A stretch of DNA of 64,000 bases, from assembly GCF_964273065.1 (NCBI RefSeq), contig NZ_OZ186815.1, positions 4,836,001-4,900,000 of the forward strand. The letters run 5' to 3'. The position numbers and the translations under genes are program-made. The stretch's first letter is position 1; each line of letters starts with the position of its first letter. The stretch is from Nocardiopsis dassonvillei_B (GTDB lineage: Bacteria > Actinomycetota > Actinomycetes > Streptosporangiales > Streptosporangiaceae). Shown here in pieces: positions 1 through 8,956 of this stretch. The notes below the pieces were generated by a model that did not search any database, was not told the DNA's origin, and saw nothing but the letters and a program-made list of their open reading frames with translations.

Positions 1-461
1 ACCGCTACGTCGGCCTGGGCGTCCCGGCCGACCTCGCCGAGCGGGTCGCGGTCATGGTGCCCGCCTACTCCTCCCTGGACCTGGTGGAGATCGCGCACCG
101 CACCGGCCGCCCGGTGGAGAAGGTCGCCGAGCTGTACTTCGAGCTGGCCGACCGGCTCAACATCAGCTGGTGGCGGGAGCGGATCATCGACCTGCCGCGC
201 GACGACCGGTGGGGCACGATGGCGCGCGGCGCGCTGCGCGACGACCTGTACGAGGCGCACGCGGCCCTCACCGGCCGGGTGCTGGAGGCGGGGAGCCCGC
301 AGGACCCGGTCGAGAAGCTGATGCTGTCCTGGTTCGAGCAGAACCGGTCGGTGATCGAGCGGGCCGGGATCACCCTGTCGGAGATCCAGGAGAACGAGCG
401 GTTCGACCTGGCCACCCTGTCGGTGGCGCTGCGGTCCTTCCGCGCCCTGGTCGACGACTGA
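1..461 (+). CDS. NAD-dependent glutamate dehydrogenase, C-terminal end (partial)
   Basis: The open frame enters from the left edge (first full codon at position 3) and stops at TGA 459-461, so about 152 residues are visible. The run WWRERIIDLPRDDRWGTMARGALRDDLY and the segment ending near SFRALVDD match the C-terminus of the very large (about 180 kDa) NAD-specific glutamate dehydrogenases of actinomycetes, which interconvert glutamate and 2-oxoglutarate in the cytoplasm. The catalytic domain lies outside the window, so the call rests on this tail alone. About 135 bp separate it from prfB on the same strand. Confidence 0.85.
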   Translation, partial: RYVGLGVPADLAERVAVMVPAYSSLDLVEIAHRTGRPVEKVAELYFELADRLNISWWRERIIDLPRDDRWGTMARGALRDDLYEAHAALTGRVLEAGSPQDPVEKLMLSWFEQNRSVIERAGITLSEIQENERFDLATLSVALRSFRALVDD

Positions 462-597
462 TCCGGGCCGGGGACCCGCCGGGGCCGTCCTTCGGGGCGG
501 CCCCGGCCGCGTTCCCGGCCTCGCGGGCCCGCCGTGCGCGCCCCGCGGCGGTTCGCCGGTGGCCGTCCCCGCGGGGCGGGGGCCTACACTGGGGTCC

Positions 598-1716
<1,119 letters not shown>

Positions 1717-1742
1717 CCGCGACACGCCGACCGGTCGGGCGG

Positions 1743-1780
1743 CGCGCACCGGGACCGGGGACCCCGTCCCCGCGGTGTGC
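1743..1780 (+). terminator. Stem-loop downstream of prfB
   Basis: Nested inverted repeats 26 bp past the prfB stop: an outer GCGCACC/GGTGTGC pair (one G-U) and an inner GGGACCGGGG/CCCCGTCCC pair with one bulge. There is no T-tract, as is usual in GC-rich actinomycetes, so this is a structural inference only. Confidence 0.45.
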
Positions 1781-2213
1781 GGGGCCCGGCCGTTCCGGTC
1801 TCCGGGGATCCGTGGCCCGGCCCCCGGAGGTGCGCCGCGAACGGGGGACCTCGGCCCTGTAATATCCGGGGACCCGCCCGCGCGGAGCGACGGCCCCGGC
1901 ACCCTCGGTGCCGGTGCGGATGCTGCGGGTGAGTGCATTGGGAAGAATGTGCAGGTTGTATCCCAATGGTGATGCTCGCGACTCCGCGGTTTTACCGAAA
2001 CGGCTATATGTGAACGTTATCATCGGTTGACACCTCCGATATGCTCGTGGCTGTTGTCCGATAGTGAGCGGAATCTTCGGGTGCGACGCGGCCTGGACGA
2101 TCCGGGTCCTTCCCCCCTCTACACTGTCGGTTGGCCATGTGGCCGGTACGATCCCCGCACGGAGTCCTCTCCGCCGCGGGTACCCATACCTTCGAGAACC
2201 TTGTGATGCGCCT
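1781..2213. other. Intergenic region prfB-ftsE, probable ftsE promoter region
   Basis: No credible gene. The stretch 1930-2060 is richer in A+T than its surroundings and includes a perfect TTGACA at 2027-2032, although no good -10 box follows at 16-18 nt (the nearest, TGTTGT, is at 19). A TACACT box at 2120-2125, like the one before prfB, is a second candidate -10. The transcription start cannot be fixed by eye. Confidence 0.4.
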
Positions 2214-2903
2214 GTGATCCACTTCGATAACGTCACCAAGGTCTATCCGACCCAGAAGCGCCCCGCGCTCGACGGCGTTTCCATTGACGTAGACAAGGGC
2301 GAGTTCGTCTTCCTCGTCGGCCCGTCCGGCTCAGGCAAGTCGACCTTCCTCCGGTTGGTCCTCAAGGAGGAGAAGCCCGACAAGGGCCGCGTCCACGTGG
2401 CCGGCAAGGACCTCGCGCGCCTGTCCAACTGGAAGGTCCCGCACCTGCGCCGCCGCATCGGATGCGTCTTCCAGGACTTCCGCCTGCTGCCGAACAAGAA
2501 CGTCTTCGAGAACGTCGCGTTCGCGCTGGAGGTCATCGGCAAGCCCCGCAGGTTCATCCGCAAGGTCGTCCCCGAGGTCGTCGAACTGGTCGGGCTGGAG
2601 GGCAAGGCCGGCCGCATGCCCAACGAGCTCTCCGGTGGTGAGCAGCAGCGCGTCGCGATCGCCCGCGCGTTCGTCAACCGCCCGCAGATCCTGCTGGCCG
2701 ACGAGCCCACCGGCAACATCGACCCCGCGACCTCCATCGGCATCATGAAGGTCCTGGACCGGATCAACCGGACGGGTACCACCGTCGTCATGGCGACCCA
2801 CGACGCCGCCATCGTCGACTCCATGCGCAAGCGCGTGATCGAGCTCGAAGAGGGCCTGGTGGTGCGCGACCAGACGCGCGGCGTCTACGGCCAGGCGTAC
2901 TGA
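2214..2903 (+). CDS. ftsE: Cell-division ABC transporter ATPase FtsE
   Basis: 229 residues, the normal FtsE length. Walker A GPSGSGKST is at 36-44, the ABC signature LSGGEQQRVA starts at 139 and Walker B LLADEP at 160. FtsE pairs with FtsX at the division site and transmits ATP hydrolysis to periplasmic or extracellular wall hydrolases. GTG 2214 is chosen because the product then begins MIHFDNVTK as in homologues; the frame runs upstream to 2064 but the added residues look non-coding. ftsX follows after 91 bp. Confidence 0.97.
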   Translation: MIHFDNVTKVYPTQKRPALDGVSIDVDKGEFVFLVGPSGSGKSTFLRLVLKEEKPDKGRVHVAGKDLARLSNWKVPHLRRRIGCVFQDFRLLPNKNVFENVAFALEVIGKPRRFIRKVVPEVVELVGLEGKAGRMPNELSGGEQQRVAIARAFVNRPQILLADEPTGNIDPATSIGIMKVLDRINRTGTTVVMATHDAAIVDSMRKRVIELEEGLVVRDQTRGVYGQAY

Positions 2904-2994
2904 CCTTCTGGCGCGCCCGGCGCCGGGCGGCCCACCCCGCGACGAGGATCGGACCGGCGCGGCGAACCACCCAAGGATGGACCTTTAACAGATC

Positions 2995-3906
2995 ATGCGA
3001 GCACAATTCGTTCTCTCCGAGACGTGGATCGGCCTGCGTCGCAACCTGACGATGACCATCGCCGTCATCACGACGGTGGCCATCTCCCTGGCCCTCTTCG
3101 GCGCGGGCCTCCTGGTCAACCAGCAGGTCTCCGAGATGCGCAACTACTGGGACGAGCGGATCACGCTCACCATCTACATGTGCAACGAGATCTCGCCGAC
3201 CGCCGTCTGCCAGGACAACGGTCCCGCCACCGAGGAGGACCGCACCGCCCTCGAGGACAAGCTCAACGGCATGGAGCAGGTCCAGGAGGTCACCTACCTG
3301 ACCGCCGCCGAGGCCTGGCAGGACTTCCAGGAGCGCCTGGGCGCCTCCAACGAGGCCCTGGCCGCCGCCGCGCAGGAGGGCGACATCCCGGACAACTTCC
3401 GGGTGCAGCTCACCAACCCGGAGTACTACGACACCGTGCGGGCCGCCGTCGAGGGCAGCCCCGGCGTCGACTCCATCTCCAACGACCAGCGGGTCCTGGA
3501 GCAGTTCTTCGGCCTGCTGGACGGCCTCAAGTGGGCCGCGCTGCTGGTCGCCGGCGTGCAGCTGGCCGCCGCCGCGCTGCTGATCGGCAACACCATCCGC
3601 CTGTCGGCCTACAGCCGCCGCCGGGAGACGGGGATCATGCGCCTGGTCGGTGCCTCGAACTTCTACATCCAGCTGCCCTTCCTCCTCGAAGGCGCGATCG
3701 CCGGCCTGGTCGGCGGCCTCATCGCCTCCGGGTTCATCGTGGCCACCCGGTTCACGCTGCTGACCCGTGTGGAGGACTGGTTCCAGTTCGACATCGCCCT
3801 GGGCACCGGTTCGCTCATGTACGTGATCGGTGTTTCGATGATCCTCGGTGTGCTGCTGTGCACCGTCACCTCGTTCCTCACCCTGCGCCGGTACCTCAAG
3901 GTCTGA
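2995..3906 (+). CDS. ftsX: Cell-division membrane protein FtsX
   Basis: 303 residues with FtsX topology: a first membrane segment near residues 18-40, an extracellular domain of about 130 residues, then three membrane segments near 178-200, 222-250 and 278-298. The extracellular domain has two cysteines (in MCNEIS and TAVCQDN) that could form a disulphide, as in mycobacterial FtsX. It works with FtsE to activate peptidoglycan hydrolases (RipC or EnvC/NlpC type in relatives). The AAGGA sequence is far (about 19 nt) from the ATG. smpB follows after 73 bp. Confidence 0.96.
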   Translation: MRAQFVLSETWIGLRRNLTMTIAVITTVAISLALFGAGLLVNQQVSEMRNYWDERITLTIYMCNEISPTAVCQDNGPATEEDRTALEDKLNGMEQVQEVTYLTAAEAWQDFQERLGASNEALAAAAQEGDIPDNFRVQLTNPEYYDTVRAAVEGSPGVDSISNDQRVLEQFFGLLDGLKWAALLVAGVQLAAAALLIGNTIRLSAYSRRRETGIMRLVGASNFYIQLPFLLEGAIAGLVGGLIASGFIVATRFTLLTRVEDWFQFDIALGTGSLMYVIGVSMILGVLLCTVTSFLTLRRYLKV

Positions 3907-3979
3907 CGCGGGCCGTCGGGGACGGACACGACCGAACGGGGGGCCTCGTGCCCCCCGGACGTATTGAAGGGACACCTCT

Positions 3980-4447
3980 GTGGCACGGGAAACCGGGCGC
4001 AAGCTCATCGCGCAGAATCGGCGTGCCCGGCACGAATACCACATCGACGAGACCTACGAGGCGGGCATCGTCCTCACCGGTACCGAGGTGAAATCTCTGC
4101 GGGAGGGCCGGGCGTCCATCGTCGACGGGTTCGCGCACATCGGCGACGGCGAGGTGTGGCTGGAACACGTGCACATCCCCGAGTACTCGCAGGGCACCTG
4201 GACCAACCACGCGTCCCGCCGATCGCGTAAGCTACTCCTGCACCGCGCGCAGATCTCGCGGCTCATCGGCAAGACCCGCGAGCCCGGGTACACGCTGATC
4301 CCGCTGGCGCTGTACTTCAGCGACGGTCGGGTCAAGGTCGAGATCGCTCTGGCACGCGGTAAGCGCGAATACGACAAGCGTCAGGACATCGCCGAACGCG
4401 AGGCGAAGCGGGACATGGAACGCGCGCTCCGCCAACGCAACCGATGA
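3980..4447 (+). CDS. smpB: SsrA-binding protein SmpB
   Basis: 155 residues, normal length. The N-terminal IAQNRRARHEYHIDETYEAGIVLTGTEVKSLR is the conserved OB-fold core, and the basic C-terminal tail (YDKRQDIAEREAKRDMERAL) is the segment that enters the decoding centre. SmpB binds tmRNA and is needed for trans-translation. The GTG start has AAGGGA about 9 nt upstream. The tmRNA gene is only 2.4 kb downstream, with one gene between them, so both parts of the system sit in one neighbourhood. Confidence 0.97.
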   Translation: MARETGRKLIAQNRRARHEYHIDETYEAGIVLTGTEVKSLREGRASIVDGFAHIGDGEVWLEHVHIPEYSQGTWTNHASRRSRKLLLHRAQISRLIGKTREPGYTLIPLALYFSDGRVKVEIALARGKREYDKRQDIAEREAKRDMERALRQRNR

Positions 4448-4470
4448 GGCGCCCGAAAGGAACACACACG

Positions 4471-6414
4471 GTGTCCCCCCGTCCCACCGGCCGCAGGATC
4501 GCGGCCGCCGGCAGCGCCCTGCTCCTCGTTGCCGCCCTGGCCGCCTGCACCCCGCACCCCAGCCCGGAGGTGGCCGTCAGGTCCTTCCTACTGGCCTGGC
4601 AGGGCGGGGACCACGCGGAGGCCGCCCGGTACACCGACGGTGAACCCGAGGAGGTCGAGCGCGCCCTCACGGAGATGAAGGAGCAGCTCGACCTCGCCTC
4701 CCTGCGGTTCGGGCTCGGACCGATCTCCCGGGAGAAGGAGGACGCCACCGCCGAGTTCTCGGTCCACGCGGACCTCGGCATCGGCGACCCCACCTGGGAC
4801 TACACCGGCCGGATGCCGCTCACCTGGGGCCCCGACGGCTGGAAGATCACCTGGTCCTCCGGTGTCCTGCACCCCGACCTGGGCGCCGACGAGCGGCTCG
4901 CGGTCAGCTACGAGACCCAGGAGCGCGGCCAGATCCTCGACCGCGAGGGGCAGCCGCTGGTGACCGCGGACCGGGTGAGCGCCTTCGGCGTGGTGCCCGC
5001 CGAGATGGAGGACAAGGAGGCCGGGGTCACCGAGCTCGCCGAACTCCTCGACGAGAACCCCGATCCGCTGCTCAACCGGGTGCGCTCCGCGCCGCCCGAG
5101 CAGTTCCAGCCGCTGGTGCTCATGCGCAAATCCAGCGTGGACGGCTCCCTGCTGGCCGACGTCCGCCGGATCTCCGGTGCGGACGTCCAGGAGGTGGAGA
5201 TCAACCTCACCCCGGCCTCGGCCCCGTTCGTGGTCGGCGAGGTCGCCGGGACCGCGGAGCACCGCGTCTCCTCCCGGGTCCCGGGAACCTACCAGGCGGG
5301 CGACACGGTCGGCCTGAGCGGACTGCAGAACATCTTCCAGCACGAACTGGCCGGCTCGGCCACCACCCGGGTGGTCACCCTGGACGCCTCAGGCGAGGTC
5401 ACCGGCGTCCTGGAGTCCTGGGAGGGCGAGCGCAGCGGGGGCATCGACACCACCCTGGACTCCGGCGTGCAGCGGGCCGCGGAGAACGCGCTCACCGGGC
5501 TGCCCGGCGACGCCTACCTGGTGGCCGTGGACTCCGGCACCGGCGAGATCCTGGCCGCCGCCAACGCCTCCGGCAACACCGGCGACGACCGGGCCTTCAC
5601 CGGTTCCTACAAGCCCGGCGGGACCTTCGGCGTGATCGCCGCCATGGCGGCCCTGGAGACCGGCGCGGCCACCCCGACCGGCGAGGTCCCCTGCGGGCCC
5701 AGCGTCGAGATCGGCGGCAGGACCTTCACCAACCCGAGCCAGGGGTCGCTGACGTTCGACCCCAGCCTGGTCCGCAACATCGCCTTCAACTGCAACGTCG
5801 GTCTCGCCTCCCTGGGCGGGGAGGTCGGCGCCCAGGCGCTCACCGAGACCGCGCAGCGGTTCGGCATCGGCCAGGAGTGGCAGCTGGCCGTGCCCGCCAC
5901 CGCGGGCGAGGTCGAGATCGGCGGCGAGGAGGCCGAGCTGGCCTCGGCGATGATCGGCGAGCACGGGGTCCGGGTCAGCCCGCTGGGCATGGCCCTGGTC
6001 GCCGGTGCCGTCGCCGACGGCTCCTGGCACCCGCCGCAGCTGGTGAGCGACGAGGCCGCCGCGGGGACCGCCCTGGACGAGACCGGCCTCCAGGTGGTCC
6101 GCCAGGGCCTGCGCGAGGCCGTCGTCCAGCGGATGCCGGAACTGACCTTCGGGGTCGGCGAGGGCGAGGTGTACGGCCAGGCCGTGCGCACCGAGCAGGG
6201 CGACACCGCGCTGCACTGGTTCGTCGGCTACCAGGGGGAGGTGGCGTTCGCGGTGCTGGCCGAGGTCGACCCGGCCCAGACCCTGTTGTCGCAGTACGCG
6301 GTCGCAGCCGCGCAGTCCTTCCTCTCGGGTCTGGCCAACGGGGTGCCCGAGACCGCGGTCGAGGCGCCGCTGGCCGAGGCCGACCTCACCGCCACCGAGG
6401 AGACCGGCTGGTAA
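4471..6414 (+). CDS. Penicillin-binding-protein-like lipoprotein with lost catalytic motifs
   Basis: 647 residues. A lipoprotein signal peptide with lipobox LAAC is followed by an NTF2-like MecA_N-type domain (about 35-150), a PBP dimerisation domain (about 155-320) and a transpeptidase-fold domain (about 330-620). All three catalytic motifs are degenerate. Where SxxK is expected the sequence is YKPGGTFGV, with Gly384 and Gly387 in place of Ser and Lys. SxN is Asn440-Cys-Asn442, and KTG is Arg573-Thr-Glu575. The fold around them (HWFVGY, SPLGMA) is intact. I use GTG 4471, which has GAAAGGA 9 nt upstream, rather than ATG 4444, which overlaps smpB and lacks a ribosome site. A structural or regulatory wall role is inferred. 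Confidence 0.88.
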   Translation: MSPRPTGRRIAAAGSALLLVAALAACTPHPSPEVAVRSFLLAWQGGDHAEAARYTDGEPEEVERALTEMKEQLDLASLRFGLGPISREKEDATAEFSVHADLGIGDPTWDYTGRMPLTWGPDGWKITWSSGVLHPDLGADERLAVSYETQERGQILDREGQPLVTADRVSAFGVVPAEMEDKEAGVTELAELLDENPDPLLNRVRSAPPEQFQPLVLMRKSSVDGSLLADVRRISGADVQEVEINLTPASAPFVVGEVAGTAEHRVSSRVPGTYQAGDTVGLSGLQNIFQHELAGSATTRVVTLDASGEVTGVLESWEGERSGGIDTTLDSGVQRAAENALTGLPGDAYLVAVDSGTGEILAAANASGNTGDDRAFTGSYKPGGTFGVIAAMAALETGAATPTGEVPCGPSVEIGGRTFTNPSQGSLTFDPSLVRNIAFNCNVGLASLGGEVGAQALTETAQRFGIGQEWQLAVPATAGEVEIGGEEAELASAMIGEHGVRVSPLGMALVAGAVADGSWHPPQLVSDEAAAGTALDETGLQVVRQGLREAVVQRMPELTFGVGEGEVYGQAVRTEQGDTALHWFVGYQGEVAFAVLAEVDPAQTLLSQYAVAAAQSFLSGLANGVPETAVEAPLAEADLTATEETGW

Positions 6415-6437
6415 TCCGGCCGTACTTAGCAAGCCCA

Positions 6438-6477
6438 GATAGGGCAAAACGGGCGGCGATAGGGCAAAACGGGCGGC
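6438..6477. repeat. Tandem 20-bp direct repeat
   Basis: Two perfect head-to-tail copies (6438-6457 and 6458-6477) of a 20-bp unit beginning GATAGGGCAAAAC. The second copy runs into the left arm of the terminator that follows the PBP-like gene. The function is unknown. Confidence 0.9.
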
Positions 6478-6506
6478 CCTCCCGCAACCTTCGGGAGGGC
6501 CGCCCG
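6470..6506 (+). terminator. Strong stem-loop after the PBP-like gene
   Basis: A perfect 15-bp stem (6470-6484 with 6492-6506) and a 7-nt loop, 55 bp past the stop codon. It has no T-run but is very stable, and it separates the PBP gene from ssrA. Confidence 0.75.
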
Positions 6507-6701
6507 CGTCTTCCCGGGTACCTGGCGCCGCAACAGGGGGTAGCGGCCCAGCGAAGAAGGCAGGACCTCATCTCGGGGGAGATCCTGTCGGTTTCCAACG
6601 GTCGGCCCGACCCTGCCGACCGGCCCCCGCGGGAGAGCGTCGACCACTCTGAGTCCGCCCCGCGGGGGTTTCCCCCTGTTCGGAACTCGCTCACGCCGTC
6701 G

Positions 6702-6740
6702 GGAATCAGCTTGGCCCCCGAGGTGTTGACCCGGTAGAGT
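6702..6740 (+). promoter_or_regulatory. ssrA promoter region: SigR-type and overlapping housekeeping-type boxes
   Basis: GGAAT at 6702-6706, exactly 18 nt, then GTT at 6725-6727, which is the SigR (ECF, thiol-stress) consensus. It overlaps a housekeeping-like pair, TTGGCC 6711-6716 and TAGAGT 6735-6740 (18-nt spacer). Both would start a tmRNA precursor with an 80-90 nt 5' leader. SigR control of ssrA is, from memory, reported in streptomycetes. Confidence 0.65.
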
Positions 6741-6824
6741 GAGGATCGAGCGCAAGCGACCACGGTCCGAACGCTCGTTGCGGGCACCCGCGGCCTCGGC
6801 CGCAGGAGCCTTGACAACTTCACA

Positions 6825-7194
6825 GGGGGTGATCGGTTTCGACTTCGGTAGGCGTTTCAGGGGAAGCGGGTCGAGGGTTGTGTTTGTGACCTCGTTAATC
6901 CTGCATTCACGCTAAACACAAGTGCCAATTCCAAGCGCACTGAGTTCGCTCTCGCTGCCTAAGCGATAGCGACTCTGTCGGTCCGGGCTCGTCATCGGCC
7001 CGGGTACCGGCATCAGCCAGATGACTCACCGCACGGATCAGGCCACAGGGTCCGAGCGGGACATTTCAGTGGCTGGGCCCGTCAGCGATGTGTCTGTACA
7101 AGCGCTGGGGCCGAGTAGAACGACACTACAGACTGCACCCGGAGAAGCTCTGGTGCGTCATCGAAGGACGCGGGTTCGATTCCCGCCACCTCCA
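6825..7194 (+). ncRNA. ssrA: Transfer-messenger RNA (tmRNA)
   Basis: The 5' GGGGGTG (6825-6831) pairs with CACCTCC (7187-7193) to form a 7-bp acceptor, followed by discriminator A7194. The T-arm GGTTCGATTCC is at 7173-7183. The tag frame runs from GCC 6924 to TAA 6960-6962 and encodes ANSKRTEFALAA, so with the tRNA-borne alanine the tag has 13 residues, ending in the protease signal ALAA. The CCA end is not encoded (ACT follows) and must be added after processing. With SmpB (3980-4447) it frees ribosomes stalled on broken mRNAs and tags the products for proteolysis. The 5' end is inferred from pairing. Confidence 0.96.
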
Positions 7195-7199
7195 CTCGA

Positions 7200-7631
7200 C
7201 TCGGGACGGCCCTGCTCGCGCGTTGGACGCGCTCGCGGGGCCGTCTTCGTCATGTCCGCCGGGGGAGACCCCCGTGCCCCCGGGGCCACCCCCCTGTGCC
7301 GGGGGAGGGCGGGGAGCGGTCCTCGGGGCGTTGTGCGCTCTCGTGTCGTGACGTGGGCTGCGCCCACCGGGCGGCTCTTTCGGCTCGGGATGGCTCTGCT
7401 CGCGCGTTGGACGCGCTCGCGGGGCCGTCTTCGTCATGTCCGCCGGGGGAGACCCCCGTGCCCCCGGGGCCACCCCCCTGTGCCGGGGGAGGGCGGGGAG
7501 CGGTCCTCGGGGCGTTGTGCGCTCTCGTGTCGTGACGTGGGCTGCGCCCACCGGGCGGCTCTTTCGGCTCGGGACGGCTCTGCTCGCGCGTTGGACGCGC
7601 TCGCGGGGCCGTCTTCGTCATGTCCGCCGGG
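7200..7631. repeat. 184-bp tandem repeat, two full copies and one partial, 3' of ssrA
   Basis: Copy 1 is 7200-7383, copy 2 is 7384-7567 and a partial copy 3 is 7568 to about 7631. Copies 1 and 2 differ at only two positions that I can find, both near the start of the unit. The period is not a multiple of three, so the long frames across it are not genes. Each unit begins with the terminator-like hairpin and contains several GGGGG/CCCCC inverted repeats. It carries no tmRNA sequence, so it is not an obvious attachment-site duplication. Confidence 0.92.
7205..7245 (+). terminator. ssrA terminator hairpin, also the first part of a repeat unit
   Basis: GACGGCCC 7205-7212 pairs with GGGCCGTC 7238-7245, with an inner GCGCG/CGCGC stem (7218-7222, 7228-7232). 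It begins 11 bp after the tmRNA 3' end. The same hairpin recurs, slightly changed, in the second and third repeat copies (near 7389-7429 and 7573-7613). Confidence 0.6.
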
Positions 7632-7843
7632 CCGGGGCCGGAGCCCTCGGTGACGCTTCCGCCCCGGCGGGGCGGGGCCGGCGGTGGTCTGTGGCGGCCC
7701 GTCCGCGCGGAAGCCGCGTCCCCCAGGGGGCGCGGCCTTTTTCGTATGCGTCGGAGTCGGTTTCCGGCCAGGGCGCGCTTCCCTTCGGCATGATGGTGGT
7801 CCGCGCCCTGGCCCCGCGTTCGTCTACCGGGAAGGGCGTGGGG

Positions 7844-8881
7844 ATGCGGACTCGGCGGGGGTTCCTGATCGGGGGCGGCGTCGTTGCCGCGGCCGCGGCA
7901 ACGGGGGTCGGAGCCGCGGTGTGGCGGGGGTCCAGGAGCCCGCAGGAGCGGCTGGCGGCGCTGGTGCCGGAGGGCCCGAGGTCAGCGTGGTGGCGGCGGA
8001 CGGCGAGCCGTTGACGGCCGTGGGGATGGACACCGTGCGGGACGTGGGCTCGGTGAGCAAGCAGTTCACCGCGGCCGGGGTGATGCGGTTGGAGGAGGAC
8101 GGGGAGCTGTCCGTCGAGGACCGGGTGGGGGCCTTCCCGCCCGGAGCGGTGGGGTGGCTGGGGGACGTCGGCCTGCACCGGCTCCTGACGCACACCGGCG
8201 GGCTGGTGGGGCTCGGTCGGGGATGACTGCGAGCCGCTGGGGCGGGAGGAGCTCGTCGCGGCGGCGGCGTCCCCGGAGCCGGTGGAGGGTTACCTGTATT
8301 CGAACGTCGGGTACGCGCTGCCGGCCGCCGTCATCGAGGTGGTGGCCGGGTCGTACGAGGGATTCCTGGCGGAGGTCCTGTTCGAGCCCGCGGGGATGAC
8401 ACGGACCGGGTACGTGCTGCCGGAGTGGGACGACGCCGAGGTGGCGGTGGAGTACGACGCGCAGGGCGCTTCGGTGGGGCGGCCTTACGAGCGGCCGTGG
8501 GCGGACGACGGCCCGTACTGGAACCTGCGGGGCATCGGCGGGATCCTGTCGACCGCGCGGGACATGCCGGCCTGGCACCGGGCCCTGAACGGGGGCGGGG
8601 TGCTGTCGGAGCGGGCGCTGGAGCGGATGTTCACGCCGCACGTGGCCGAGGACGCCGAGGGGTCGTCGCACTACGGGTACGGCTGGGTGGTCCTGGAGGT
8701 GGATGGCCGGACGGTGGCCTGGCACAACGGGGGGAACGGCACGGCGTACGCGGAGCTGCTGCACGTGCAGGACGGGCCGATGGCCTTCTGGGCGACCGGT
8801 GCGGTGGCCCGGGACGGGGAGTGGGACCTGGAGGACGCCGACGTGGCGGCGCGCATGGGGGAGGTCCTGCTGGGCATGTGA
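7844..8881 (+). pseudogene. Frameshifted beta-lactamase-fold serine hydrolase (class C/DD-peptidase family)
   Basis: Three consecutive pieces in frames 2, 1 and 2 form one protein of the beta-lactamase/D-alanyl-D-alanine carboxypeptidase family. ATG 7844 begins a twin-arginine signal (TRRGFLIGG). The second piece holds the SxxK motif in GSVSKQFTA, and the third holds YSN (YLYSNVGYA) and the HNGG motif. The first shift falls near 7975-7985 and the second near 8210-8222. The stretch between the signal peptide and SxxK is shorter than normal for the family, which suggests an internal deletion as well. All catalytic motifs survive, so the decay is recent or reflects sequencing errors. It lies just after the 184-bp repeats. 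Confidence 0.8.
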
Positions 8882-8891
8882 CCCGGTACGG

Positions 8892-8937
8892 CTACCTAGG
8901 TTGTGATCCTAACTAGATAGGTCTATGGTCTAGGTAG
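8892..8937 (+). promoter_or_regulatory. Palindromic operator and promoter of the CPBP-PadR operon (candidate)
   Basis: CTACCTAG (8892-8899) is repeated inverted as CTAGGTAG (8930-8937), and between them lies an imperfect palindrome TAGATAGGTCTA. It sits 20 bp before the first gene of an operon that encodes a PadR repressor, and PadR proteins usually bind such dyads in their own promoters. The region is A+T-richer than its surroundings. Confidence 0.5.
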
Positions 8938-8956
8938 TCGAACCGAGGGAGTCGTC

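Noticed and set aside
7187..7200. Possible attachment site of an integrative element at the tmRNA 3' end
   Set aside because: No second copy of the tmRNA 3' sequence and no integrase gene in the window.
7021..8014. Frames across the 184-bp repeats that repeat the same peptide blocks
   Set aside because: The period is 184 bp, so the reading frame changes in every copy; the similarity is only the DNA repeat.
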